Both the position numbers and the translations under genes were made by a program. A model generated the notes under the pieces. It was not told the DNA's origin and did no database searches. It saw nothing but the letters and a program-made list of their open reading frames with translations. A DNA stretch of 64,000 nt, taken from NCBI RefSeq assembly GCF_018613895.1, contig NZ_JAGGPH010000003.1, forward strand, positions 186,001-250,000. Reading direction: 5' to 3'. Below, piece by piece: positions 50,249 to 58,612 of the stretch. The first letter of the stretch is position 1. Each line of letters begins with the position of its first letter. The DNA comes from Curtobacterium sp. ISL-83 (GTDB taxonomy: Bacteria; Actinomycetota; Actinomycetes; Actinomycetales; Microbacteriaceae).

Positions 50249-53200
50249 TTGGCCGATAGAACAGTACGAGTAACAATCCGCGCGATCACCGCGGACTACA
50301 TGGCTGGCATGGAGAAGGTCCGTAAGGCTACTGAGCAGACGTCGACTGCGGCGCAGAAGCTCGAGAAGCAGGGCCAAGCGTTCGAGAAGGTCGGCGCTGG
50401 GATCACCACAGTCGGCCTCGCTGCGGCTGCTGCTGTCGCTATCGCGGTGAAGTCGTTCGCTGACTTCGACGCGCAGATGTCTCAGGTGCAGTCCCTCTCG
50501 CACGCTACGGCGTCTGAGATGGACACGCTGCGGAACGCAGCTCTGACGATGGGTCAGGGCATCGGGTTCTCGGCGACTCAGGTGGCTGAGGCTGAAACGG
50601 AGCTCGTCAAGGCGGGTATCGGCGTCAAGGACATCATGGGTGGCGCACTGAAGGGTGCGCTCGACCTTGCTGCTGCTGGCCAGATCGACGTAGCTCAGGC
50701 GACGGAGATCGCTGCGACGGCGATGACGCAGTTCGGCCTGTCGGGTAAGGACATCCCGCACGTTGCTGACCTGCTGGCGGCGGGTGCGGACAAGTCTCTT
50801 GGTGGCGTTAAGGAGCTCGGCGATGCGCTGAAGCAGTCCGGTCTGGTGGCGGCGCAGTTCGGCCTGTCGGTGGATCAGACGGTGGGTACGCTCGCTGAGT
50901 TCGCATCTGCCGGCCTGATGGGTTCCGATGCTGGTACGTCGCTGAAGCAGATGTTCCTGCAGTTGGCTACGCCGTCGAAGCAGGCTGCTGAGGCGATGAA
51001 GCAGTACCACATCAGTGCGTACGACGCGAAGGGCGACTTTGTTGGTATCGCTGGCCTTGCTGGCGAGCTGCAGTCCGGGTTTAAGGGTGTGGATGCGGCG
51101 TCTCGTGATGCTGCTCTGGGTATCATCTTCGGTTCTGACGCGATCCGTGCGGCGAACATTCTGTACAAGGATGGCGCGAGCGGGAACGAGAAGTGGATCT
51201 CGTCTGTCGATGCTGCCGGGTTCGCGGCTCAGCAGGCGGCTGGCAAGACGGACAACCTAAACGGTGACGTCAAGAAGCTCGGTGCGGCGCTGCAGACGGA
51301 TCTGATCAAGTCTGGTTCCGCGTCGAACGACGTCCTTCGTTCGGTGACGCAGAACGTCACCTCGCTTGCGAAGGCGTTCGGAGACGCACCGTCCGGGGTG
51401 CAGGCGACTGCACTCGGCCTGACTGCTGTCGTTGCGGCCACTGCTCTTGCTGGTGGCGGCTTCCTGTCGATCGTTCCGAAGATCGCTGCGGCTCGCTTGG
51501 CGATGCAGCAGATGCAGCTCTCGGCAGGCAAGCTCGTGAAGGGCTTTGCTGCTGGCGGCGCAATCGCTCTCGGGCTCTATGCAGTGACCGCAGCTGTCGC
51601 GGGGCTTGGGAAGGAAGCGCAGCTGACGGATACGCAGATCGCGAAGCTGAACGCATCGATGACTGCTTCGAACAAGAAGTCGTTGGACCAGCAGTTCACT
51701 GGCGGCGGCGGCATGTTCGACATGATCGGCACGAAGGTCACGAACGCCAAGCAGGCTCTCGACAGTCTCACCGAGGGCATGGGGCCGGTGAACGTTGCTG
51801 CGGGGAAGATGTTCGACAACGTGGCCCAGACAGGCATGTCTGACACGGCGACCCGGTTCGCTGCCCAGTTCAAGCAGATGGGTACGGTGCTCTCCACAAC
51901 CGCGGAGAGTGACATCGGTTCTGCGACGAAGGGCTTCAGCCGTCTAGTCGCGGAGATGGGTGGCGGCCGTGACACTGCGAAGCGGCTGCTTGACCAGATG
52001 GACCCGTACAAGGCGCAGCTGACCGAGCTGGCCGGCGCTCAGGGCAAGACCCTCTCCGAAACGGAGCTCCTGAACTTGGCGCAGGGTAAGGGGAAGCTTG
52101 CCGCTCAGCTCGCGGCGGAGTCGACGCAGAAGCAGAAGGAACAGCTGGCACAGTTGTCGGGTGTCGCTGCGCAGGCGAGTGAGGATATCAGTGCCCTCGC
52201 GGATAGCATCCGCAGTTTCGGTTCGACGCAGCTTTCGGTGGAGCAGACTGAATCTGATTTCCAGGCTGCGATCGATGACGCGACTCAGGCACTGAAGGAC
52301 AATGGCGTTCAGATCGACAAGAACACAGGCTCTATCGACCTGAACTCCGAAAAGGGCCGCGCGAACGCTGCAGCCCTCCGTCAGATCGCCTCGGATGGTA
52401 TTGCTGCGACTGCTGCTATTGCAGAGAACGGTGGCACGCAGGCTGATGCTGCAGCGAAGATGCAGAACACGCGGGATGCGTACATCCAGGCTGCTCAGAC
52501 GTTCGGTCTGACCAAGGATCAGGCGTCAAAGATGGCGGACCAGCTGCGGCTGATCCCTGCGAATGTCAAGACGCTGTTTTCCGGACTCGTCGGGGGGCAG
52601 ACCTACAGCTACGTGCTCGGCGCGCGCAACCCCGAGACGAACACAGTCGGAGCGAGCACATCCGTGTCCATTCAGGTGGACTCGGGGACCACGTGGGGAC
52701 CGGGGAGCATCGAAGTGCTCGCCGTACCCTCTGCGCCGATCAACGGCACGGCGCTCTACACACGGTTCGACAGCACTCACCTGTCGAAGTGGACTGCTGC
52801 GCGCGCAGCAGTCGCTGCTGGAACTGGGAACTGCAAGGTGCTCGTCATCGGCGACTCCACCGCGTTCGGATACCCCTCAGGGAGTCTGCAGCAGTCCTGG
52901 TCCCACAAGGTCGCGCAACGCCTCGTCACGCGTGGCCTGGCCGCACAGGATGGTGGAACTACCCCCGGCCTCAGTGCTGGCGACAACCCCCGCTACACGG
53001 CAGGAACAGGATGGCCGTCTGGAATCCTCTACGGCTTCGGCGCGCAGGGATGGCAGTACAACAGTCCTGCGGGTGCTCTGCAGTACGCGGACCCCTTCAT
53101 CACTGCTGACACGTTCGACGTCTACTTCGTGCGCGGCAGCGGCGCGACCAGCATCACCCTGCAGATCGATAGCGAAACCGCGTCCACGTTCGACACGACG

Positions 53201-53776
53201 GGTACGACGTCGATCGGGAAGATCAGCATCGCGAGCACGACTGCATCGACGGCACACACTCTGAAGATCACCGCAGTCGGGACGGGCGCGATCCTGTTCG
53301 TCGAACCGTGGCTGTCGACCAGCAAGCGCATCCGGGTCGCGAACGCGGGCGCTCCGTCAACGAACTCGCTCACCTGGGCGAACGGCGTCGGCATCTTCAG
53401 CGCGGCGATGATTCAGGCGTACCAACCCAACCTCGTCATCTGCCTGCTCGGCGCGAACGACGCTGTCGGCGGCTACACCGCGAAGAGCGTCGTCCAGAAC
53501 ATCGGCGTGCTTGCAGCTGCCGCAGCATCGGCCGGCGCTGACTTCATCGACATGTCATCCGTCCCCTGCCAGATCCTGTCCGAAGCGGCCCTGCAGCAGC
53601 AGTACGCGATCCGCACCCGATACGCCACCTCCTACCCGTTCATCGACATGAACCAGGAAGCGGGCACGTGGGTGAACTGGAACAGCCTCGGCTACATGGG
53701 CGACCTGCGACACCCCAACGAGGCGGGGATGGAGCGGATCGCGACGCTCGTTGAGGCCGGCCTTGCACTGGTGTAG
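50249..53776 (+). CDS. Tape-measure protein fused to an SGNH-hydrolase tail protein
   Basis: 1175 residues. Residues 1-770 are a phage tail tape-measure protein of the TP901 type (EKVGAGITTVGLAAAAAVAI, FADFDAQMSQVQSLSHATAS, LGDALKQSGLVAAQFGLSVD, hydrophobic FAAGGAIALGLYAVTAAVAG). Near residue 775 the sequence switches to a fibronectin-like end (GLVGGQTYSYVLGARN), then an SGNH/GDSL hydrolase with VIGDSTAFG (Ser870), LLGANDAVGG (Asn about 1070) and DLRHPNEAG (Asp1152, His1155). The complete catalytic set is present. TTG start with AAGGAG 8 bases upstream. It looks like an in-frame deletion fusion of two tail genes. Confidence 0.82.
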   Translation: MADRTVRVTIRAITADYMAGMEKVRKATEQTSTAAQKLEKQGQAFEKVGAGITTVGLAAAAAVAIAVKSFADFDAQMSQVQSLSHATASEMDTLRNAALTMGQGIGFSATQVAEAETELVKAGIGVKDIMGGALKGALDLAAAGQIDVAQATEIAATAMTQFGLSGKDIPHVADLLAAGADKSLGGVKELGDALKQSGLVAAQFGLSVDQTVGTLAEFASAGLMGSDAGTSLKQMFLQLATPSKQAAEAMKQYHISAYDAKGDFVGIAGLAGELQSGFKGVDAASRDAALGIIFGSDAIRAANILYKDGASGNEKWISSVDAAGFAAQQAAGKTDNLNGDVKKLGAALQTDLIKSGSASNDVLRSVTQNVTSLAKAFGDAPSGVQATALGLTAVVAATALAGGGFLSIVPKIAAARLAMQQMQLSAGKLVKGFAAGGAIALGLYAVTAAVAGLGKEAQLTDTQIAKLNASMTASNKKSLDQQFTGGGGMFDMIGTKVTNAKQALDSLTEGMGPVNVAAGKMFDNVAQTGMSDTATRFAAQFKQMGTVLSTTAESDIGSATKGFSRLVAEMGGGRDTAKRLLDQMDPYKAQLTELAGAQGKTLSETELLNLAQGKGKLAAQLAAESTQKQKEQLAQLSGVAAQASEDISALADSIRSFGSTQLSVEQTESDFQAAIDDATQALKDNGVQIDKNTGSIDLNSEKGRANAAALRQIASDGIAATAAIAENGGTQADAAAKMQNTRDAYIQAAQTFGLTKDQASKMADQLRLIPANVKTLFSGLVGGQTYSYVLGARNPETNTVGASTSVSIQVDSGTTWGPGSIEVLAVPSAPINGTALYTRFDSTHLSKWTAARAAVAAGTGNCKVLVIGDSTAFGYPSGSLQQSWSHKVAQRLVTRGLAAQDGGTTPGLSAGDNPRYTAGTGWPSGILYGFGAQGWQYNSPAGALQYADPFITADTFDVYFVRGSGATSITLQIDSETASTFDTTGTTSIGKISIASTTASTAHTLKITAVGTGAILFVEPWLSTSKRIRVANAGAPSTNSLTWANGVGIFSAAMIQAYQPNLVICLLGANDAVGGYTAKSVVQNIGVLAAAAASAGADFIDMSSVPCQILSEAALQQQYAIRTRYATSYPFIDMNQEAGTWVNWNSLGYMGDLRHPNEAGMERIATLVEAGLALV

Positions 53777-53858
53777 CTACCTGAGGGGCATCCTTCTGTC
53801 TGGCTGGTTGCGCCGTCCTGCCCTAGTACAACCCAGCATGTACGGGTACCGTGTGCCC

Positions 53859-53990
53859 ATGCAGTCCACCAGAGCCGAACCGAAGCAGGCGGACGTCCAG
53901 CTGGACGGACAAGCTCCGGACGAGGAAGTCATGAAGCTCGCGTCGCTCATCATCCGTGAGGATGCGGAGCTTCTGCGCCGACTGGCGTGA
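53859..53990 (+). CDS. Putative small antitoxin upstream of the Doc-like gene
   Basis: 43 residues (MQSTRAEPKQADVQLDGQAP, then EEVMKLASLIIREDAELLRR). ATG lies 6 bases after TACCGT, so it has its own leaderless promoter, and its stop overlaps the Doc-like start as GTGA. Position and coupling match short antitoxins of the Phd/Doc type; sequence alone does not identify it. Confidence 0.6.
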   Translation: MQSTRAEPKQADVQLDGQAPDEEVMKLASLIIREDAELLRRLA

Positions 53991-54844
53991 CAACTCGAAG
54001 GATCAGCCTCGAGGCTGCGCGCCAGATTGCGTTGCAAGTCGGCGGCGGGGCGATGACTGACGAGGGAGGGGTCCGAGGGATTCTTGCTCGGCCCTTCTCT
54101 GGTCATATCGATGGTGAGTTCTTCCCGACTCTCTGGGATAAGGCTGCGGCGCTCCTCCACGGTTTCGCAACCACGCAGTATTTTGAAGACGGCAACAAGC
54201 GAACCGCCTGGGTGATCAGCCAAACGTTTCTCCGGTTGAATGGCGTTCGTCCTCTTCCGGTGGCCCCAATTCATTCAGAGGTGCTGATGCTAGCGACCGC
54301 GGCAAATGCGCTGGAAGTCTCTCACATATCGGAGTGGCTTTTTTCCGAGAGTGGCGTGCGATTCGATGATGTTTACGATGGCCGAGTCGAGTTCATGTTT
54401 CTCGCGGCTGGGGCAGAGCATGATGAATCTGGCGCAACGTTAAGTGCATGGGGACTCGGGCTCGCGGGTTATGTCTTGCCGGACTTCGATGGCACGGCTG
54501 TAACGCTCCGCCTTGCCGTGTGCACGAGAATCCATTGGACGACGGAGGACGATGGCGTCGACCACGAGGTGACAGCCCGAATAGTGGAGCACGTCGAGCA
54601 GGCCGGAACTGAAACGATATTGGCGAGCAATTCCTATTCACAAATGCCTGTCATTCAGAGCGGGCATCAATATCAGAAAAGCGAGCGGATACCTGCCCTC
54701 GTGCGGATGTATCTAGAACCGGAGTTTGTCAAAGTAGGTAGCTACGAGGTGCAGCTATTGATCGACGGAGAGCTGGCTGCTACGAAGACGTTCGCTTTCA
54801 ACGCCTGGGAATCGCAAGATTTGGATGGCCCCATCGGGGAATAA
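53987..54844 (+). CDS. Doc/Fic-like protein with a Gln in place of the catalytic His
   Basis: 285 residues. Residues 1-110 carry the Doc fold with LLHGFATTQYFEDGNKRTAW; the family motif is HxFxDGNKRTA but here residue 64 is Gln, followed by Tyr-Phe, while Asp68, Gly69, Asn70, Lys71 and Arg72 are kept. Residues 120-285 form a separate beta-rich domain (FLAAGAEHDESGATLSAWGL, VTLRLAVCTRIHWTTEDDGV, VGSYEVQLLIDGELA) resembling DUF6941-like proteins. Its base composition is lower in GC than any neighbour. Either inactive, a different activity, or a fused sensor. Confidence 0.75.
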   Translation: MTTRRISLEAARQIALQVGGGAMTDEGGVRGILARPFSGHIDGEFFPTLWDKAAALLHGFATTQYFEDGNKRTAWVISQTFLRLNGVRPLPVAPIHSEVLMLATAANALEVSHISEWLFSESGVRFDDVYDGRVEFMFLAAGAEHDESGATLSAWGLGLAGYVLPDFDGTAVTLRLAVCTRIHWTTEDDGVDHEVTARIVEHVEQAGTETILASNSYSQMPVIQSGHQYQKSERIPALVRMYLEPEFVKVGSYEVQLLIDGELAATKTFAFNAWESQDLDGPIGE

Positions 54845-54866
54845 GCGAGGGCCGAAGGGACTTTTT

Positions 54867-55349
54867 CTAGCCGATGGTGAGCTGGATGCCGTCCGTCAGG
54901 TCACCGCGAGTGAAAGACCGTTCCCCGCGGGCTTCGTTGCCGGCGTGCACCGAGTAGATCTTGGACCCTAACGGGACGTCCTTGATGCGGAACGGGTACT
55001 CGCATCGGGACTCGTAGAGCTTCGTGCTGCCAGTCGGCCCTTTGACGAGTAGACCGTCACCGAGGTCGCCGATCGCAACCTTCTTATCTGAGGCGTCCGA
55101 GACGACTACCTGCGCGCCAGACGTGATGTCGTCGTAGCCATCGCGAGACACGCACGCCTCACCCAACGTCGCTCCATCGCCGCCTTGTGCCGCGATGGTT
55201 GCGCTGATGTCGATCGGAACAGATATCGTCCCGCTCGCTACGAAAGCCGTCGGTGTCGGAGTCGACTCGGCTCCGATGTGCCCATTCACGGCGCACCCTG
55301 AGAGGACGAGAACCGCGAGGACGGGTAGCGCTAGAGATGCGGTCTTCAT
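54867..55349 (-). CDS. Small lipoprotein of the prophage
   Basis: 160 residues. Signal peptide and lipobox: MKTASLALPVLAVLVLSGCA. The mature part is beta-rich with one pair of cysteines (GEACVSRDG, YESRCEYPF), probably disulphide-bonded. ATG lies 7 bases after TACAAT, leaderless. It is on the opposite strand to the flanking genes, the usual position of a lysogenic-conversion (moron) gene; possible superinfection-exclusion role is inference. Confidence 0.78.
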   Translation of the reverse strand: MKTASLALPVLAVLVLSGCAVNGHIGAESTPTPTAFVASGTISVPIDISATIAAQGGDGATLGEACVSRDGYDDITSGAQVVVSDASDKKVAIGDLGDGLLVKGPTGSTKLYESRCEYPFRIKDVPLGSKIYSVHAGNEARGERSFTRGDLTDGIQLTIG

Positions 55350-55496
55350 GACCCCGATTGTAGGTTGAGAGCCGGTTCGCGAGAAGCCCTCATATGCGGG
55401 ACATCTGAGCACGAGTGGCCTGTGCTCGTTGACCCGCCCGACCATCAAGGGCCCCCCGTCTCGGCGGGGAGCGCTCGGTCCTGTTACGGTCCAGAC

Positions 55497-56276
55497 GTGA
55501 GCTTGCTCTTTGGACCCAAGGTGAACCAGGTCGGCGTTGTCGCTGAAATCAGACCGATGCTGTTCGACATCGAGGTTGTGGCAGAAGTATGTGCCGTGCT
55601 GAAGCGGCACCTAGCGGACGCAGATGCGCGGCATATTGCGGCCCACGCTGGACCGTCGCCGAGCACCCCTCTACCGTCTACGGCTGAGCCGATCACGGTC
55701 GAGCTGTCTGCTCGGACACCGGAAGAGCGGACAGAAATCGTGCCCATGAACGAGGTCGTCAAGCTCTCGCGAATGGCGAGAAAGAGACTGGCCGTTACTG
55801 GCGGGGGTGCTCGTATTGATTTCCGCGCGGACCAGGCCCCAGTCGTGTACGTCAACGCGGGCGTTGGCTTCGATGCTGCAGAAGCAGCCGAGCTTACAAC
55901 GGAACTAACTCAGCTCTTGATCCGAGAAGGACGCGCCCGCCCTCAATGGCGGAGATGGGCGCTCGGCTTGCCGATCTTCCTGTTCGTGGTCATCGTCGCG
56001 GCCTGGGTTTGGGTCTGCGTCGCAGAGACACCGCCGCTGCCGCTCTTGGTATTTGGCACGCTCATCACAGCATCCGTTGGCGTAGGAAGCGTTGCCATGT
56101 CCCGGTGGCAGCGCAGACGCGTGCACCGCTCCGGAACTGGGCATCGATTCCGCGAATCGTCTCGTGAAAAACTTCGTGACGCATTGGCCCAGTGGAAAGT
56201 AAATGGGCTGGTCGCCCTGATTGGCGCGATTATCGGTGCTATTGGTACCTACTACGCCACGATCGGCGCGAGTTGA
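55497..56276 (+). CDS. Membrane protein of unknown function
   Basis: 259 residues. A soluble N-terminal domain (VSLLFGPKVNQVGVVAEIRP, IDFRADQAPVVYVNAGVGFD) is followed by membrane segments (ALGLPIFLFVVIVAAWVWVC, PLLVFGTLITASVGVGSVAM) and a last hydrophobic stretch (VNGLVALIGAIIGAIGTYYA). GTG 6 bases after TACGGT, leaderless. Its stop overlaps a TTG of the next gene. Confidence 0.72.
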   Translation: MSLLFGPKVNQVGVVAEIRPMLFDIEVVAEVCAVLKRHLADADARHIAAHAGPSPSTPLPSTAEPITVELSARTPEERTEIVPMNEVVKLSRMARKRLAVTGGGARIDFRADQAPVVYVNAGVGFDAAEAAELTTELTQLLIREGRARPQWRRWALGLPIFLFVVIVAAWVWVCVAETPPLPLLVFGTLITASVGVGSVAMSRWQRRRVHRSGTGHRFRESSREKLRDALAQWKVNGLVALIGAIIGAIGTYYATIGAS

Positions 56277-56281
56277 GTCAA

Positions 56282-57127
56282 ATGCGCGTTGGGGAGACGT
56301 GGGCGTACCGAACGGGACGGGAGTCTTCCTTTTTCCATGAGGCGGTTGTGCTCGCTGTCGGAGACAAGCGCCCACTCCGTGTCCGGATTGAGCTCCTTGC
56401 CGATGAGTGGCAGGGAGAGCGCCGCTGGGTCCCACCGGCTCGCCTCGAGGTGCTGTGGGAGGACCGCCACGAGTACATCGAGTTCGATCGACGGCTCCGG
56501 GCTGTTCAAGCTTGGACCCCGGAGCGGCTCGAACGGCGTACCGCAGAGCACGTCTTCATCAAGCTGATCCCACTCGAGATTGCCGAATTCAACGCGGACG
56601 TCGGCGGCACCAGCGTCATCCACGACGTACCGGCCACGGCGCGGCTGCTGGGGCTGTCTCAGGACGAGTTGAGGGCAGATCCCGCTGTGCTCCACGACGG
56701 TGAGCTGATCGTCCCGTGGCCGACCACAGAGCTCATGGTCCGGACTGCTGCCACGAAGTTCCCCGACAAGCTGCTGACGGAGATCGAGGCCGAGGAACGC
56801 AAGCTCAACGAAGACATGCTCAACGGCACGGTGCTTACTGACCTCGAGGGGAACGACCATCACCTAGGGCCAGTCGAAGTTCGCGCGATGTTCGAGAAGC
56901 ACCGCCGGCCCCACCTCGACAAGCTGCGCGAGTGGATCGGCGTCGAGCGCGCCACCGACATGCTCGAACGACGAGAGCTGCTGATCCGTCTCGGACAGGC
57001 CGCGAGCGTGGCTGGCCGTGCCCTAGACGCGCTCGAGCCGTCGCAGAAGCGCATCGTGGCGAAGCTCCGCGGAGAGCTGGCTGCCGCCTTGGATGGCGTG
57101 AACACGCTGCCGCCGAGTAGCCCGTAG
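56282..57127 (+). CDS. Hypothetical prophage protein
   Basis: 281 residues from the ATG (MRVGETWAYRTGRESSFFHE); a TTG at 56273 overlapping the previous stop is an alternative adding three residues. The N-terminal part (RIELLADEWQGERRWVPPAR LEVLW) resembles a small barrel; the rest is helical and charged. Not recognised beyond occurrence near other phage genes. No clear ribosome site, consistent with coupling. Confidence 0.65.
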   Translation: MRVGETWAYRTGRESSFFHEAVVLAVGDKRPLRVRIELLADEWQGERRWVPPARLEVLWEDRHEYIEFDRRLRAVQAWTPERLERRTAEHVFIKLIPLEIAEFNADVGGTSVIHDVPATARLLGLSQDELRADPAVLHDGELIVPWPTTELMVRTAATKFPDKLLTEIEAEERKLNEDMLNGTVLTDLEGNDHHLGPVEVRAMFEKHRRPHLDKLREWIGVERATDMLERRELLIRLGQAASVAGRALDALEPSQKRIVAKLRGELAAALDGVNTLPPSSP

Positions 57128-57191
57128 TCGCAGACATGCCCGATGTCTTGGACATCCCAGCGCCGAGTGGCTGCCCACGTACGTTGCACCC

Positions 57192-57461
57192 GTGGAAGAC
57201 ATCTCGATCAGCGAAAGAGCCCTCGACGTTCACGGCCTCGCGTCGTGGCTTGGCATCTCCACGGACAAGGCGTACCAACTCGGCAACGACCCCCTGTTCC
57301 CGTCCTTTCGTGTTGGCAACCGCCACCGCTTTTGGCCCTCCGAGGTCAAAGCCTGGACGCAGCAGCCACGCGATGCGTGGAAGCAGTCAGCCCGTTCCCT
57401 GGGCCGCAAGCGCAAGCGCGATGGAGACGCCCCGTCGCAGCTCCGGCGGATGCGCTCGTAG
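57192..57461 (+). CDS. AlpA/excisionase-like helix-turn-helix protein at the right end
   Basis: 89 residues: LDVHGLASWLGISTDKAYQL, then FPSFRVGNRHRFWPSEVKAW, the classical HTH_17 excisionase pattern, and a very basic C-terminus. GTG lies 6 bases after TACGTT, leaderless. Position 120 bp inside attR and next to the right arm sites suits an excisionase or recombination directionality factor. Confidence 0.78.
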   Translation: MEDISISERALDVHGLASWLGISTDKAYQLGNDPLFPSFRVGNRHRFWPSEVKAWTQQPRDAWKQSARSLGRKRKRDGDAPSQLRRMRS

Positions 57462-57478
57462 TCCGCAGCTAGTCCGCA
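57460..57478 (+). promoter_or_regulatory. Candidate integrase arm-type sites, right
   Basis: AGTCCGCA at 57460 and 57471, the same 8-mer and 11-bp period as the left pair; the first overlaps the stop of the HTH gene. They lie 107 bp from the attR core. Confidence 0.6.
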
Positions 57479-57584
57479 AAACTCCCATCGCGCCGCACTT
57501 CGCGCCAACGCTCGACACCATGTAGAACCGCGCAGAATCAACGATGACACCATCCGGCAACAACGGGCACCCGAGATCCGGGAT

Positions 57585-57605
57585 TTCGTCATCAAGGGTG
57601 AGTAC
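57585..57605 (+). repeat. attR core
   Basis: TTCGTCATCAAGGG, then T, then GAGTAC, followed by TGA, which restores the original end of the host gene interrupted at attL. Confidence 0.85.
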
Positions 57606-57617
57606 TGACCGGAGCGC

Positions 57618-58079
57618 TCAAAGGGGCTCGGCCTCGTCCAGGACGTGCACGAAGTACTCGTCGTCCAGGTCATCGGTCAGGACGTCGACGGCGAACCCCG
57701 TGAGTTCCTCGACGGCGTGTGCGAAGCCGCCGAGGTCGAAGAGCGAGGCGTCCGGTCCGAGCGTCACCAGGAGGTCGATGTCGCTCCGCGGGGTGTCCTG
57801 GCCACGGACGACGGAGCCGAAGACCCGCACGTTCGCCAGGTGGAAGCGATGTGCTTCGGCGACGATGTCGTCGGCATGCACGACGAGCGGGATGCTCGGG
57901 CGGGTCTGCGCGGCAGCGAGGACACAGGCAAGCGTTTCCGGGTCGGGGCGAGCGGCCCCTTCCTCGTACGCGGTCAACGCGCCCTCGCCGATGCCTGCCA
58001 GACGCGCGAGCGAGGCCGCGCTCACGCCGATGTCACGGCGCGCGGCACGGAGCAGCGCCGAGGCGCGATGTGTCTGCAC
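57618..58079 (-). CDS. XRE helix-turn-helix fused to an MNT-type nucleotidyltransferase
   Basis: 153 residues. HTH at residues 1-60 (SALLRAARRDIGVSAASLAR, LAGIGEGALTAYEEGAARPD) and a minimal nucleotidyltransferase domain with VRVFGSVVRGQDTPRSDIDL, i.e. the GS...DxD motif. MNT domains usually pair with a HEPN toxin (HepT); no HepT gene adjoins it, so it is an orphan or acts as a regulator. GTG start with AGGAGA about 6 bases upstream. First chromosomal gene right of the prophage. Confidence 0.85.
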   Translation of the reverse strand: MQTHRASALLRAARRDIGVSAASLARLAGIGEGALTAYEEGAARPDPETLACVLAAAQTRPSIPLVVHADDIVAEAHRFHLANVRVFGSVVRGQDTPRSDIDLLVTLGPDASLFDLGGFAHAVEELTGFAVDVLTDDLDDEYFVHVLDEAEPL

Positions 58080-58186
58080 GACGGTCTCCTCTCTCCTGGG
58101 CGATCAGCACTGCCCTGGCCGCGGAACGCACACCCTGCGGCCCGCGCGCAGCCCGTCGCCCTACCGTGTTGGACGAGGGAGGCAAC

Positions 58187-58537
58187 GTGAAGTACATCAA
58201 CTACGAGGGCAGCACCATCCTGACCGGTGACCTCATCGCGGACGCGGTGATGGACTACGCGGCAGTTCTCGGTGCGAACGCCCGAACGGACACGGTGGCC
58301 GTCCCGGCGGTCGCGCCCGACGGTGCGATCACCCACACGACGGTGCTCGTCGGACCGTCGAGCGAGATCGTGGTCAGCGAAGCGCCGGACGACGAGCTGG
58401 AACCCGAGGACCCGGTGTTCATTCGACACCTGCGTGATGCGGCGATGTTCGTCGGTGTCGAGCAGCCGGTGAACGCCGACGGAGGGCGCCGCTTCGTCGG
58501 TGCCGACGAGTCGGACGACCACCCAGCGGGGGACTGA
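58187..58537 (+). CDS. Small acidic protein of unknown function
   Basis: 116 residues: VKYINYEGSTILTGDLIADA, VTVLVGPSSEIV-like beta segments and an acidic end (EAPDDELEPEDPVFIRHL, GADESDDHPAGD). GTG start with GAGGGAGG 5 bases upstream; TACCGT at 58162 is the likely -10, so this gene has a short leader. Not recognised. Confidence 0.72.
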   Translation: MKYINYEGSTILTGDLIADAVMDYAAVLGANARTDTVAVPAVAPDGAITHTTVLVGPSSEIVVSEAPDDELEPEDPVFIRHLRDAAMFVGVEQPVNADGGRRFVGADESDDHPAGD

Positions 58538-58612
58538 CCGCACACCAGCGGTACACGCGACGACGACGAAGCGCCACCGGGATTCCCGGTGGCGCTTCGT
58601 CGTTCTGGTGGA

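Larger units (their letters stand above)
43884..57605. mobile_element. Cryptic prophage or phage satellite, 13.7 kb
   Basis: Bounded by a 21-bp direct repeat with one mismatch. From the left it carries a convergent integrase and repressor, excisionase-like and small early genes, a RecA-like ATPase, a tape-measure/SGNH fusion, a Doc-like module, a lipoprotein and membrane protein, and a terminal HTH gene. No terminase, portal, capsid, protease or lysis genes are recognisable, so it is deleted or a satellite. Base composition is lower in GC than the flanks, most clearly around 54.0-54.8 kb. Confidence 0.85.
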
